The notes: generated by a model from the sequence alone, not told the origin. Shown: positions 8,341 through 19,200, numbered from the stretch's first letter. The stretch is DNA of 64,000 nucleotides from Coprobacter tertius (GCF_024330105.1 NZ_JANDHW010000002.1:62001-126000), one strand, 5' to 3'. Numbers and translations are program-made.

Positions 8341-9534
8341 ATGAAGTGGGTAAAGCATTTCCTTACTATTTTATTGTTTGGATTATTATGTATGTCGGTT
8401 ACGGCGCAAAAAATGATTACGGATAATGTTCATTTACCCGATACGACGATAAGTATTTCTCCTGATACAACAGTGCAAAAGCGTAATGCCTGGCAGAAAT
8501 TTATAGGCTATTTTGCAGATGCAAATAAACCGAAACCCCGAAAAAAATTCGATTTTAGTATTATCGGCGGTCCGCATTATTCTAACGATACGCAATTCGG
8601 TATCGGTTTGGTTGCCGCCGGCCTTTATACGACCGATCTTCACGATACGATCATGCCTCCCTCTAACGTTTCGCTTTACGGAGATGTTTCAACCACCGGT
8701 TTTTATTTATTAGGAATAAAGGGAACGCATCTTTTTCCCAAGGACAAATATCGGTTATTGTACAATCTTTATTTTTTCTCTTTTCCTGGTTACTTCTGGG
8801 GGATGGGATATAACGATGGGGCTAATAAAGATAATAAGAGTAATTATAAGAGGTTGCAAAATCAGATCAAGGTCGATTTTTTGTTTAGAATAAAAAAAGG
8901 GTTATATGCCGGCCCTTCGGCAAGTTTCGATTATGTAGAAGGGAAAGATTTCTCTAAACCAGAGTTACTTCGGGGGCAATCATATAAGACCCTTTCTTAT
9001 GGTGTAGGAGCTTCGATACAATACGATACTCGAGATAATATAACTAATGCGTATAAAGGGGTATATCTGAAACTCGAACAGAATCTTTATCCCGGTTTTT
9101 TAGGAAATAAAAATGTTTTTTACCGTACCGATTTCGTCGCTGATTTTTTTAAGAAAGTGTGGAATGGCGGTATCCTTGCCTTCGATATACATGCTCAGTT
9201 CAATTATGGCGAGTCGGTTCCTTGGACAATGATGTCTCGTTTGGGGGGAGCTTACCGGATGCGCGGATATTATGAGGGGCAGTACCGGGATAATAATATT
9301 ACCGAATTCCAGGTAGAGTTGCGTCAGCATATCTGGCGTCGTAACGGTATTGCCATATGGGCGGGAGCCGGAAATGTTTATAAAGATTTTCGTACTTTTG
9401 AGTGGCGTCATACACTGCCTAATTTCGGTTTCGGATACCGATGGGAATTTAAAAAGCGTGTGAATGTTCGTCTCGATTTGGGGTTCGGAAAAAAATGTAC
9501 CGGTTTTATGTTTAATATTAATGAAGCATTTTAA
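8341..9534 (+). CDS. BamA/TamA-family outer-membrane beta-barrel
   Basis: A 397-residue protein with a signal peptide (MKWVKHFLTILLFGLLCMSVTAQ) followed by a domain of repeated amphipathic beta strands. The C-terminal half contains the Omp85/D15 surface-antigen pattern (a segment GGAYRMRGYYEGQYRD at about 301-316, analogous to the RGY/RGF loop of this superfamily) and closes with aromatic-rich strands (NFGFGYRWEF). POTRA domains are absent, so it is a barrel-only homologue rather than BamA itself. It probably sits in the outer membrane; the cargo or role is unknown. It is a single-gene unit behind the promoter at 8232. Confidence 0.75.
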   Translation: MKWVKHFLTILLFGLLCMSVTAQKMITDNVHLPDTTISISPDTTVQKRNAWQKFIGYFADANKPKPRKKFDFSIIGGPHYSNDTQFGIGLVAAGLYTTDLHDTIMPPSNVSLYGDVSTTGFYLLGIKGTHLFPKDKYRLLYNLYFFSFPGYFWGMGYNDGANKDNKSNYKRLQNQIKVDFLFRIKKGLYAGPSASFDYVEGKDFSKPELLRGQSYKTLSYGVGASIQYDTRDNITNAYKGVYLKLEQNLYPGFLGNKNVFYRTDFVADFFKKVWNGGILAFDIHAQFNYGESVPWTMMSRLGGAYRMRGYYEGQYRDNNITEFQVELRQHIWRRNGIAIWAGAGNVYKDFRTFEWRHTLPNFGFGYRWEFKKRVNVRLDLGFGKKCTGFMFNINEAF

Positions 9535-9669
9535 CCGGTATTAGATATTTTTCTACTCGGAGAAGATATTTAAGCCTCGACTAATTCTCGCATTTTTTTA
9601 TCCGATGAATTTGCAGATTCGTTAATAAGTTGAAATAAATTTCTCTTGTTTTTAAAAATGAGTTTTCAG

Positions 9670-9701
9670 TTTGCATTTGTATAAATATTTGGTTAATTTT
9701 G
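9670..9701 (+). promoter_or_regulatory. Full Bacteroidota promoter for the NlpC/P60 gene
   Basis: TTTG at 9670-9673, a 20-nt spacer and TAATTTTG at 9694-9701 form an almost ideal -33/-7 pair. Transcription would begin near 9708, which rules out a GTG at 9706 as the translation start. Confidence 0.75.
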
Positions 9702-9732
9702 TAAGGTGCATGTAAGTTATATACCCATAAAA

Positions 9733-10359
9733 ATGGAAAATTCGTATTTAAAAACTGCATTATTCCTGATATTTACATTCATGTTTTGTGGTCCGTTTAT
9801 TTCGGTTGACAATGAAATATCGGCCGCGAATTTCATTCAGGATCCACCTAAAAATAAACAACCTTTTGAATATAGTATCGAAGAACTGGCAAAGGCTTCA
9901 TCTATGGTACAGGCTTTAGTACCGTCATTAAATAAAAAAGGTAACGATATTATCGAAAACTTGTTAAGTTATGCTTATTCATTGAAGGGACGCCCTTACA
10001 GAAGCGGAAGTAAAGGTCCTCGGAGTTTCGATTGTTCGGGATTTACCAGCTATGTTTTCAATAAGGTTGTTTCTCTTAAATTGAATTCATCATCTTCTTC
10101 TCAGTACCAGCAGGGTAAAGCAGTGGAGAAAAATGAACTTCAGCCGGGAGATCTCGTGTTTTTTAAAGGTCGTAATTCGGGGTCGTCCCGTATCGGTCAT
10201 GTAGGGTTGGTTTCTGAAGTATTACCCGAGGGCGGATTTAAATTTATTCATGCGTCTTGCTCGAAAGGGATTTGTGAAGATTCGAGTAATTCCCAGTATT
10301 ATGCGAAACGATATGTGGGCGCACGTCGTGTGATCGATGAATTGGAGGTGAAAGACTAA
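9733..10359 (+). CDS. NlpC/P60 (C40) cell-wall hydrolase
   Basis: A 208-residue secreted or membrane-tethered cysteine peptidase, likely cleaving peptide cross-links in peptidoglycan. An N-terminal hydrophobic segment (residues 6-25) serves as signal peptide or anchor. The C-terminal half is the papain-like NlpC/P60 fold with Cys101 (DCSGF), His156 (GHVGL) and the third polar residue His173 (FIHAS). The ATG at 9733 is chosen because the promoter at 9670-9701 excludes the upstream GTG. It is monocistronic and ends at a bidirectional terminator. Substrate specificity (gamma-D-Glu-diamino acid or other) cannot be read from the sequence. Confidence 0.88.
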   Translation: MENSYLKTALFLIFTFMFCGPFISVDNEISAANFIQDPPKNKQPFEYSIEELAKASSMVQALVPSLNKKGNDIIENLLSYAYSLKGRPYRSGSKGPRSFDCSGFTSYVFNKVVSLKLNSSSSSQYQQGKAVEKNELQPGDLVFFKGRNSGSSRIGHVGLVSEVLPEGGFKFIHASCSKGICEDSSNSQYYAKRYVGARRVIDELEVKD

Positions 10360-10380
10360 TTTTATTTACGATATATTTAT

Positions 10381-10418
10381 ATAAATGCCGGTCGCATATT
10401 TAAGCTACCGGCATTTAT
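10381..10418. terminator. Bidirectional terminator between NlpC/P60 and gltD-like genes
   Basis: ATAAATGCCGGT pairs with ACCGGCATTTAT across a 14-nt loop, with T-rich flanks. It lies between two convergent genes. Confidence 0.8.
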
Positions 10419-10461
10419 TTTATCGATTTTTTTAATATAAGGTACGATTAACAGAAGGGAA

Positions 10462-11775
10462 TTATTCTTCAAGTAATTTTTTTGCATCTATATATTGGGC
10501 GATACCTTTGGCTACTTGTTTGGCTTCTTTCATTGCCAGAACGACAGTTTGGGGTGTATGTACCACGTCTCCACCGGCAAATACTCCTTTACGTGTTGTC
10601 ATTCCGTAGGGTTTTTCTTTGGTTATTACATATCCTGCATTATCTACTTCGATACCCGATGTCGTGGAAACAATACGGTTGGCAGGGCGGGAACCGACTG
10701 CCAAAAGGATTCTATCCAAAGTGAATTTTTTTTCACCTTTGGCTGTTTTAGCTTTGATTCCTCGTAAAATATTTTTATCATCAGTCACAAACTCTTTCGG
10801 ATTTGTATTCCATAGAAACTCTACGCCTTCTTTTACTGCTTCTTCATATTCGCTTTTTAAAGCGCTCATTTCTTTTTCTGTGCGATGATATATTATTTTT
10901 ACTTTTGAAGCTCCCATACGTAATGCTGTACGGGCAGCGTCGATACCTACATTTCCACAGCCAATTACACCTATCGTTTCTCCTGTTTTTACGGGGACTT
11001 CTTCTCGTCCTATATTTCCCGCATTGAATAAATTTACCATACGTAAAAAATAGGATGATTGTATAATGCCCTTTGCCATATAGCCGGGTATTTCGAGAGC
11101 TTTGGGTAGGGCGGTGCCCGAGCCTATGAATACGGCATCGTAGCCCTGTTCGAAGATATCGTCGACGGTAATGTTCTTTCCAATAACGGTATGTGTAAAA
11201 AATGTAACTCCAAGCGCTTCTATCTTTTTTATTTCTTTCTTTACGACTTCTTTTGGTAAACGGTATTCGGGAATACCGTACATCAGAACTCCTCCTGGTT
11301 CGGGCTGACTTTCGTATATTACGACATTAAAACCTTCTCGAGCGAGGTCTCCCGCAACAGTAAGTCCTGCCGGACCAGAACCTATCACTGCGACTTTTCC
11401 TCGACCTTTTTGGGGTAGCCGCTCTTTAATAAGCCCCATATCTTCGTCGAAATCTGCGGCAAAACGTTCTAATTTACCGATATTTATGGGCATTCCTTTT
11501 GCATTCAGTACGCAATGACCAACACATTGTTTTTCGTGTGGGCATACCCTGCCGCAAATTGCAGGCAAGTTGCTTTTTTCATTGATAATGTGTATTGCTG
11601 CTCCCATGTTACCCATAGATAATTGATTGATAAATAGTGGGATATTGTTTTCGATAGGGCATCCTTTGATACAAGCTGGATTTTTACAGTTTAAGCATCG
11701 CTTTGCTTCTTCAATGGCTTCTTTTATCGTAAAACCTTCGTTTATTTCGTCGAATTTCAAGTTTTTTGACTTCAT
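10462..11775 (-). CDS. gltD: NADPH-dependent glutamate synthase small-subunit-type oxidoreductase
   Basis: A 437-residue iron-sulfur flavoprotein. The N-terminal dihydropyrimidine-dehydrogenase-like domain has two cysteine clusters (Cys27, 30, 35, 39 and Cys74, 78, 84, 88) that bind 4Fe-4S centres. FAD binding is at VIGSGPAGLTV (about 130-140) and NADPH binding at VIGCGNVGIDAARTAL, ending with the AGGDVV motif. It fits GltD, or the homotetrameric stand-alone glutamate synthase annotated as GltA in anaerobes. The next gene upstream on the strand is glutamate dehydrogenase, which supports ammonium assimilation. No large glutamate synthase subunit is in the window. An NfnB-like electron-bifurcating subunit is an alternative, though no NfnA is adjacent. 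Confidence 0.8.
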   Translation of the reverse strand: MKSKNLKFDEINEGFTIKEAIEEAKRCLNCKNPACIKGCPIENNIPLFINQLSMGNMGAAIHIINEKSNLPAICGRVCPHEKQCVGHCVLNAKGMPINIGKLERFAADFDEDMGLIKERLPQKGRGKVAVIGSGPAGLTVAGDLAREGFNVVIYESQPEPGGVLMYGIPEYRLPKEVVKKEIKKIEALGVTFFTHTVIGKNITVDDIFEQGYDAVFIGSGTALPKALEIPGYMAKGIIQSSYFLRMVNLFNAGNIGREEVPVKTGETIGVIGCGNVGIDAARTALRMGASKVKIIYHRTEKEMSALKSEYEEAVKEGVEFLWNTNPKEFVTDDKNILRGIKAKTAKGEKKFTLDRILLAVGSRPANRIVSTTSGIEVDNAGYVITKEKPYGMTTRKGVFAGGDVVHTPQTVVLAMKEAKQVAKGIAQYIDAKKLLEE

Positions 11776-11826
11776 GTCGAAAAAGAATAATGATTAAGTA
11801 AATGTATAATTGTAAACTCGAAATTG

Positions 11827-11834
11827 CAAAAATA
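11827..11834 (-). promoter_or_regulatory. Possible -7 box of the gltD-like gene
   Basis: TATTTTTG on the minus strand, 51 nt before the start codon, matches TAnnTTTG. No -33 TTTG is visible, so confidence is moderate. Confidence 0.45.
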
Positions 11835-11930
11835 GGAATAAATTGCTATCTTAGTATTGCATTAATGGTGATTTAAGAATAATTTATAATTGAAAATCCT
11901 GTTGAGTCAATCGTATTTTACGGTTTTATA

Positions 11931-11967
11931 AAAAACGCAGATAAGATTATATCCTACCTGCGTTTTT
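11931..11967 (-). terminator. Intrinsic terminator of gdhA
   Basis: On the minus strand AAAAACGCAG pairs with CTGCGTTTTT around a 17-nt loop, ending in T residues, 30 nt after the gdhA stop. Confidence 0.75.
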
Positions 11968-11996
11968 AATATTTATAGTGAATTACGGCTTATTTT

Positions 11997-13331
11997 TTAG
12001 AGTACACCTTGAGCCATCATTGCTTTTGCAACTTTCATAAATCCGGCGACATTCGCACCTTTTACATAGTTTATGTAGCCATCGGCTTCTTTACCGTAAC
12101 GACAACATTGTGTATGTATGTCGTACATAATTTGTTTCAATCGGTTGTCTACCTCTTCGGCGGTCCAGCTTAGTTTAATCGCATTTTGTGTCATTTCGAG
12201 TCCGCTGACCGATACACCTCCTGCGTTTGCGGCTTTTCCGGGTGCATACAGAATTTTCTTTTCGAGGAAAAGATTAATCGCTTCGGGAGTCGAAGGCATG
12301 TTAGCCCCTTCAGATACAGCAAAACAACCGTTTTCGATAAGTTGTCGTGCATCGTCTCCGTCGAGTTCGTTTTGTGTAGCGCTTGGCATCGCAATATCGC
12401 ATTTTTCGCTCCACGGGCGGCCTCCTTCAACATATTTGCAACCGAACTCTTCAGCATATTCTTTAATACGTCCACGATAAAGATTCTTCAGTTCGAAAAT
12501 ATATTTCAATTTCTTTTCGTCGATTCCATCCGGATCGTAGATATAACCGTTGCTATCGGACATAGTAATGACTTTAGCACCCAGACTGATCAATTTTTCT
12601 GCTGTATATTGTGCTACATTACCCGATCCTGAGATAGCGACTACTTTGCCTTTTATATCGATATTGCGAGTTTTCAGCATTTCGAGAAGGAAATAGACAT
12701 TGCCGTATCCGGTAGCTTCCGGGCGGATGAGAGATCCTCCGAATTCGAGACCTTTACCGGTAAATGTTCCTGTATTTTCACGAGCCAGTTTTTTGTACAT
12801 GCCATACATATAGCTGACTTCTCGTCCTCCTACACCGATATCTCCGGCCGGAACATCGGTATCGGGACCGATATGGCGCCAAAGTTCGGTAACGAAAGCC
12901 TGGCAAAAACGCATGATTTCCGTATCTGATTTTCCTTTCGGGCTGAAATCGGAACCTCCTTTACCGCCACCCATAGGCAATGTTGTTAATGAATTTTTGA
13001 ATGTTTGTTCGAAAGCAAGGAACTTCAAAATAGATAAATTGACGGAAGAATGGAATCGGATCCCTCCTTTATACGGGCCAATGGCGTTATTATGTTGTAC
13101 TCGATAGCCCATATTTGTCTGAACTTTTCCTTTATCATCGATCCAGGTTACGCGGAAAGAGAAAATACGATCGGGTATGCAAAGTCTTTCGATCAGGTTA
13201 TAACGATCGAATTCAGGATGCTCGTTATAGGCATCTTCAATGGTCGATAATACTTCTTCTACCGCCTGATGATATTCAGGTTCGTTGGGAAAGCGTCTTT
13301 TGAGTTCGCTTAAAACATTTTGTACATTCAT
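11997..13331 (-). CDS. gdhA: NADP-specific glutamate dehydrogenase
   Basis: Reductive amination of 2-oxoglutarate to glutamate. The 444-residue protein is the hexameric short form. It has GPYKGGIRFH (substrate contact), the catalytic lysine segment PMGGGKGGSDF (about 120-130), DVPAGDIGVG and a Rossmann motif ISGSGNVAQY. Length and motifs match GdhA closely. The gene has its own promoter at 13430-13461 and terminator at 11931, so it is monocistronic, with the gltD-like gene next downstream under a separate start. Confidence 0.95.
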   Translation of the reverse strand: MNVQNVLSELKRRFPNEPEYHQAVEEVLSTIEDAYNEHPEFDRYNLIERLCIPDRIFSFRVTWIDDKGKVQTNMGYRVQHNNAIGPYKGGIRFHSSVNLSILKFLAFEQTFKNSLTTLPMGGGKGGSDFSPKGKSDTEIMRFCQAFVTELWRHIGPDTDVPAGDIGVGGREVSYMYGMYKKLARENTGTFTGKGLEFGGSLIRPEATGYGNVYFLLEMLKTRNIDIKGKVVAISGSGNVAQYTAEKLISLGAKVITMSDSNGYIYDPDGIDEKKLKYIFELKNLYRGRIKEYAEEFGCKYVEGGRPWSEKCDIAMPSATQNELDGDDARQLIENGCFAVSEGANMPSTPEAINLFLEKKILYAPGKAANAGGVSVSGLEMTQNAIKLSWTAEEVDNRLKQIMYDIHTQCCRYGKEADGYINYVKGANVAGFMKVAKAMMAQGVL

Positions 13332-13429
13332 ATTCTTACTTTATTATATAGTTTATAATTCATTTAATATTTTATTCTTACTGGAAACCGTTTTGTATTG
13401 AATAATCATACGGTTCTTTCGTTCCAATG

Positions 13430-13461
13430 CAAAGGTACAATAAAATCTATTATAAATGCAA
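13430..13461 (-). promoter_or_regulatory. Promoter of gdhA
   Basis: On the minus strand: TTG (13459-13461), a 21-nt spacer and TACCTTTG (13430-13437). The -7 box is perfect and the -33 box is CTTG rather than TTTG. The leader to the ATG at 13331 is about 90 nt. Confidence 0.6.
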
Positions 13462-14004
13462 GTATTTTGTTGATAAAAACAACAAAAATATTTTTAAAAT
13501 CGGTTTTAGTAGCAAAATGCGATATTTGATGCTTATTTTTTAAACTTTTGTTTATTTGTGATTTGCATAATTATAAAATACGGCAAAGTAATCTCTGAAT
13601 TTTTCTTTATTCTGTCGTATTATTGTTCTTTTTTGATATGAAAAATAGTTTATTGCAAGTATTATTTATTGAAGAGATGAATAATGAAAATTAAGTATAG
13701 AAATAAATAATATAGCGTTTGGTATTTACTGAATACTAATGTATATATGGTTGTGGCTATATTCAACAGAATTTGCTCTATTGGTCGCATTGTTAGGATA
13801 TCTCTAATGCTGGTCTTCGTTTCTCCTGAGTGTCCTGTTTTTCTTATTATGATTTCATACCCGTTTTCGGTATTTATTTTTTGGAATGGAATATTGGCTC
13901 TGATATTAAAATACAGAAAAGATACTGACCTGTTGATTAAATTTTTAACTCCTGTATGTCGTATTTTACTTTATTAATGGGTGTTCTTGCTGAGAGTAGG
14001 CAAT
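13462..14004. other. Intergenic region without a firmly supported gene
   Basis: AT-rich sequence between the gdhA promoter and the GH127-like terminator. A 76-codon plus-strand reading frame (13747-13977, MVVAIFNRICSIG..., hydrophobic) and a similarly long minus-strand frame across the same bases are both open. Neither has a recognised family, a convincing ribosome site or a promoter, so neither is annotated as a gene. It may be an old gene remnant. Confidence 0.4.
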
Positions 14005-14041
14005 AAAAAAACTCCTGCGATAAAATCGCAGGAGTTTTTTT
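14005..14041 (-). terminator. Intrinsic terminator of the GH127-like gene
   Basis: ACTCCTGCGAT and ATCGCAGGAGT form an 11-bp stem with a 3-nt loop, flanked by A and T runs. It lies 20 nt after the minus-strand stop at 14062 and could work in both directions. Confidence 0.85.
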
Positions 14042-14061
14042 ATTGATCGTTATTTTATTGC

Positions 14062-16095
14062 TTATCGTACTGGAAACTCAGTTATTCTTAGAGTGGTACA
14101 CCCGTACGGAATAAGTTGTATGTCTCTTATTTCACCGCCATCGTTATTATGTTGGGTCAGATAATTGATAGGTCCTACCATACCATTATACAGTTTCCAT
14201 CGGGGAACTTCTTTTCCTTTTGTTTTTATTACAATAGGAGCTTCGGTAGCTGTCCACGGATAATTACTTATTGTTTCTTTCTTTTCAACAATAAATTCTT
14301 TAGCTATATTTTCTTTCTGTAGATTGTGGCTCAAAAGGGCGTAGTTCCATGGTGAATTGGAAGTTACTTCGTAATACCAGTCTCCATATTGGCCTTTTCT
14401 GTTTTCAGGAAGATCTTTTTTCTCCCATTTTTCATCCATTTTCAAGGCATAAATCAGAGGTCCACGTTCGATAACGGCTGCATTATTATACCAATAGCTG
14501 GCTTTGACTTCTGCCGGAAATTCGATACTTATATTATCTCCATTTTTCCATTCTCGATTGATTCGCATTGTATTTTTTGCGAAGAGTTCAGGTGAAACTT
14601 CTTGCCCGTTGAGCCGTACTATTGGTTTTTTACACCATTCGGGAATTCTGAAATGAACCGGAAACGCAGCCGATTTAGTCTTTTTATCGGCAAAAGAAAG
14701 TTTCAGATTTATTTTTTCGTCGAATGGATAATTTGTTGTTTCTGTGATATTCACCATTATATTGCCTGCTACTTTTGCCGTAACTTTACAGGGGGCATAT
14801 ACCATAGCGGCAATTCCGTTATCATCAGTCGCATACCAAAGGTTTTGTACAAATTTCGGCCATCCTTGATGCAGGTTTGAGGTACAACATGGATATCCGG
14901 TAAGTGTACCGAAAAGAATATCGGTATCGTCATGAGGAGTAGTAAAGTTACGGAATGCCGGGGTCACCGTTACTTGATTTACTTGTTGATAATATTGGCG
15001 CCCTTTAAAGTCGTCTGATACTTGAGTAGGTAACGCATTGTAGGTAACTCGTTCTAAATGGTCGGCCCATTGTACATCACCTGTAACTTTCAGCATTTCT
15101 TCGAGAGAATACATCATTTCTACCGCAGTGCAAAGTTCAGAACCCTGTGTGGGGTTACCGAATTGTAATAGTTCGTCGCCACCCCACAATCCGGTCGGGA
15201 ATCCGATTGTATGCCTTATTGTGCGAACTGCTTTTTTTACAGCATCGATGTGATTGGGATCTTTACTATATTGCCAATAAATAACCGGCTCTTTAAATCC
15301 TTGTGCCAGATTTACGCAATGCAGGCTGTTTTGGCGATATAAATGATCTTGGTTGAGAAAAATATCGGTCCAGTTAAATGTTTGTTTGTGTATGAGTTCA
15401 CCCAGATCGAGTAAAAATTTATCTCCGGTTATATTATACAACCAGTACACGATGAGAAGGTTGTCACCGCCACGTTGTTCGGCCCAAAATGTCCATCTGC
15501 CAAGGGGATTTTGGGGAAGTTCTTCAAGTTGGTATTTAAAATAATTTGTTAAGAAATCGATCACTCGTTTATCCTGCGTTGCCATGTAATATTGTTGCAT
15601 TACTTTTAGCATAACCATTTTAGGCCACCAGTCTTTCGAGTTGTCCCGTTGTAATCCCGGTTCGTAACTGCGGTCGGTATCGGGGCCGAAGTAACCGTTT
15701 TCTTTTTGAGATGCTAAAGTCCACTCGATCCACGGTTGTACTTTCGCGATCATCTCTTTGTCTTTTAGAATATATGCTAACGGCAGGAGACCGTCAATCC
15801 AGTACGGGCCGCGTTCCCATACATCGCCATCTCCCCCCAGCCATCCGTTACGGGGTCCCATGACTTGTGGATAAATCTCATCGAGATTTCCGGTTAGGCC
15901 ATCCCGCATTCTAACGAGTTGTTCTTCTAACCATCCGGTAGGAGTAATCGCTCCTAAGGGAAGTTCCATATACGGTTTTGTAAGCAGAGGATACCGGTTG
16001 TTTTGGTATATCGGTTGATCTTTACCGGAATTGGCAGCCTTAGAAGGGCATACCATCAACAGGGAGCAGCATGCTGCAAATAAGATTTTTTTCAT
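14062..16095 (-). CDS. Secreted GH127/DUF1680-type glycoside hydrolase
   Basis: A 677-residue exported enzyme with signal peptide (MKKILFAACCSLLMVCPSKAA). It has an (alpha/alpha)6 barrel rich in WW/GYFGPD-type motifs and a C-terminal beta-sandwich part. Residues analogous to the GH127 beta-L-arabinofuranosidase HypBA1 active site are present: Glu320-x-Cys322 in GSELC and the Cys403-Cys404 pair in YPCCTSN, which bind zinc in that family. It probably removes L-arabinofuranose or a related sugar from plant glycans in the periplasm. No SusC/SusD pair is adjacent, so it is not in a classical PUL here. Specificity is inferred; other DUF1680 families are possible. Confidence 0.82.
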   Translation of the reverse strand: MKKILFAACCSLLMVCPSKAANSGKDQPIYQNNRYPLLTKPYMELPLGAITPTGWLEEQLVRMRDGLTGNLDEIYPQVMGPRNGWLGGDGDVWERGPYWIDGLLPLAYILKDKEMIAKVQPWIEWTLASQKENGYFGPDTDRSYEPGLQRDNSKDWWPKMVMLKVMQQYYMATQDKRVIDFLTNYFKYQLEELPQNPLGRWTFWAEQRGGDNLLIVYWLYNITGDKFLLDLGELIHKQTFNWTDIFLNQDHLYRQNSLHCVNLAQGFKEPVIYWQYSKDPNHIDAVKKAVRTIRHTIGFPTGLWGGDELLQFGNPTQGSELCTAVEMMYSLEEMLKVTGDVQWADHLERVTYNALPTQVSDDFKGRQYYQQVNQVTVTPAFRNFTTPHDDTDILFGTLTGYPCCTSNLHQGWPKFVQNLWYATDDNGIAAMVYAPCKVTAKVAGNIMVNITETTNYPFDEKINLKLSFADKKTKSAAFPVHFRIPEWCKKPIVRLNGQEVSPELFAKNTMRINREWKNGDNISIEFPAEVKASYWYNNAAVIERGPLIYALKMDEKWEKKDLPENRKGQYGDWYYEVTSNSPWNYALLSHNLQKENIAKEFIVEKKETISNYPWTATEAPIVIKTKGKEVPRWKLYNGMVGPINYLTQHNNDGGEIRDIQLIPYGCTTLRITEFPVR

Positions 16096-16156
16096 TGGTT
16101 ATTAGGTAATGTGATGAAATATTTCTCAGACAATCGATTACTGATTGTCATTTTTG

Positions 16157-16164
16157 CAAATATA
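16157..16164 (-). promoter_or_regulatory. -7 box of the GH127-like gene
   Basis: TATATTTG on the minus strand, 61 nt upstream of the ATG at 16095, matches TAnnTTTG. Confidence 0.5.
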
Positions 16165-16198
16165 ATAAAATACGGTAAGATTATGGATATAATGAAAT

Positions 16199-16230
16199 AA
16201 AAAAGACAGGGATAACTCCCTGTCTTTTTT
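16199..16230 (-). terminator. Intrinsic terminator of nifJ
   Basis: AAAAAAGACAGGGA pairs with TCCCTGTCTTTTTT around TAAC. It starts 18 nt after the nifJ stop. Confidence 0.85.
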
Positions 16231-16247
16231 AGAATGTCGGGTGAAGA

Positions 16248-19200
16248 TTAATCTTCCTGTTCTACACCCCATTGTTGTTTGGCCAAACGTTTATAGTTGT
16301 TATATCTCCATTTAGCATTTTTCATTGCAGCGTCGAAAAGTTCATCGGCTTCTGCAGGATATTGTTTCATTACGGAAGCGTAACGTACCTCTCCTTTGAG
16401 GAAGTCTTTGAATTTATCCCATTGAGGTTCTTTGCTGTCTAATGTAAACGGATTTTTTCCTTCTTCTTCGAGAGCAGGATTATAACGCCATAATTGCCAG
16501 TATCCGCATTCTACGGCAGCAGCTTCTTCGGCCTGCGATTTACCCATACCTTTCTTTAATCCGTGGTTGATACAGGGTGAATAAGCAATGATAATAGATG
16601 GTCCGTCGTATGCTTCGGCTTCGCGTATCGCTTTTAGGGTTTGTGCCTGATCGGCTCCCATAGCAATTTGAGCGCAATATACATAACCGTAAGTAGATGC
16701 GATAAGTCCCAAATCTTTTTTACGGATACGTTTTCCGGCTGCAGCGAATTTTGCGATTGCTCCTACCGGAGTGGCTTTTGAAGCCTGCCCACCAGTATTG
16801 GAATATACTTCGGTATCGAGAACGAGTATATTTACATTTTTGCCTGAAGCCAGTACGTGATCGAGGCCACCGAAACCGATATCGTATGAAGCGCCGTCAC
16901 CACCGATAATCCATTGTGATTTCTTGATGAGGTATTTCGATAGCGAAGCGATTTCTTTACAAATTTCGCATTTATCGGCATTGGCTTTTACGATCGGAGT
17001 GATTTGAGCTTCGAGTTCGATCGAACGGTCGGTGTTTTCCTTATCGGCAATCCATTGTGTGAAAAGGTCTTTCAGGTCGGCAGGGCAAGAATCGCTTTCT
17101 ATGGCTTGTGTCATCAGTTTTACGAGACGTTCACGCATTTTTTCTACGGCGAGAACCATACCCATACCGAATTCTGCAAAGTCTTCGAACAATGAGTTCG
17201 CCCATGCTACGCCATGGCCTTTTTCGTTAGTCGTATAAGGAGTAGAAGGTATAGAACCAGAATAGATCGAAGAACATCCTGTTGCATTCGATACCATTTC
17301 GCGGTCACCGAAAAGTTGTGAGATAAGTTTTACATACGGTGTTTCACCGCAACCAGAGCATGCTCCTGAGAATTCGAAGAGCGGTGTAGCAAACTGTGAA
17401 TTTTTCACGTTGGCTTTGACATCTACCAGATGTTGCTTGCTTTTCACGTCTTCTATACAGTAGTTCCAGTTCGGAACCTGATCTAACTGGGTTTCAAGCG
17501 CTTTCATGGCAAGTGCTTTTCCGTTTTTGTTACCCGGACATACATCGGCACAATTACCACAACCCAAACAGTCGAGTACATCTACCTGAATGCGGAAAGT
17601 CATTCCGTCAAAAGCTTTACCTACAGCTTTTATCGAGGGGAAGTTAGCACCTTCCTGTTCTTTTGCATCGAGAACGAACGGACGTATCGAAGCGTGAGGA
17701 CAAACATAGGCGCATTTATTACATTGAATACAGTTTTCGGGAGTCCATTCGGGAACGAAAGCCGCAACCCCGCGTTTTTCGTATTTAGCTGTACCCTGAG
17801 GCCAGGTACCGTCTTCGATTCCTTTAAATGCCGAAACAGGAAGCAGGTCTCCGTCTTGTGCGTTGATAGGACGTACTACTTCGTTGATGAAAGCCGGGTC
17901 GTTGTTCGATACCACTTCGTCATCGGGAAGATTGGCCCATGCCGGATCAACTGTTAATTTTTTGTATTCACCACCGCGATCGACAGCAGCATAGTTTTTA
18001 TTTACGACATCTTCGCCTTTCTTTCCATAAGATTTAACGATGAATTTCTTCATCTGTTCTATAGCAAGATCAACTGGAATAACTTCGGTAATACGGAAGA
18101 ATGCCGATTGCAAAATTGTGTTGGTACGATTTCCTAATCCGATTTCTTGAGCGATCTGCGTTGCGTTGATATAATAAACCGATATGTTTTTTTGTGCGAA
18201 GTAGCGTTTTACTTTGTTAGGTAGGTGTTTTGCCAGCTCGTCTTCACTCCAGATTGTATTTAACAGGAACGTTCCGTTCTCACGTAAACCACGGGTAACG
18301 TCATACATGCGCAGGTATGCCTGTACGTGGCATGCTACGAAATTAGGCGTATTTACAAGGTAAGTAGAACGAATGGGGTTATCACCGAAACGAAGGTGAG
18401 AGCATGTGAAGCCACCTGACTTTTTAGAGTCGTAAGAGAAATATGCCTGACAATGTTTGTCGGTGTTATCACCGATGATTTTTACTGAGTTTTTGTTAGC
18501 TCCTACCGTACCGTCGGCACCTAATCCGAAAAATTTAGCTTCGAACATGCCTTCGCCACCTAACGCGATTTCTTCTTTTTGCGGCAGAGAAGTAAATGTT
18601 ACATCGTCTACAATACCGATCGTAAAATTATTTTTTGGCATGGGTAACGACAGGTTCTCGAATACCGAAAGGATCTGAGACGGAGTCGTATCTTTCGACC
18701 CGAGTCCATAACGGCCTCCGACAATTTCAGGAGCATTTTCTTTTCCGTAAAATACGTCTTTAACATCGAGATAAAGAGGTTCTCCAGTTGCACCCGGTTC
18801 TTTGGTACGATCGAGAACAGCGATGCGTTTTGCTGTTTTGGGAACAGCTGCCAGGAAATGCTTTGCAGAGAAAGGACGATACAAATGTACCGAAACCAAA
18901 CCTACTTTTTCTCCTTTCGATATCAAATAGTCGATAGCTTCACGGGCAGCTTCCGTTACAGAACCCATAGCGATAATAACGCGATCGGCGTCTTCGGCTC
19001 CGTAGTAATCGAACAAACCGTATTTACGTCCGGTAATTTTTGAAATTTCGTTCATATATTCTTCTACGATAGCAGGAACCGATTCGTAATAAGGATTACA
19101 AGATTCTCTGTGTTGGAAGAATGTATCGGGATTTTCTGCCATACCGCGGGCTACCGGAGATTCGGGATTAAGAGCTCGGTTGCGGAACTCCTGCAAGGCT

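Noticed and set aside
13747-13977. 76-codon hydrophobic plus-strand frame
   Set aside because: No recognised family and no promoter, and an equally long open frame exists on the opposite strand; AT-rich chance frame is more likely.
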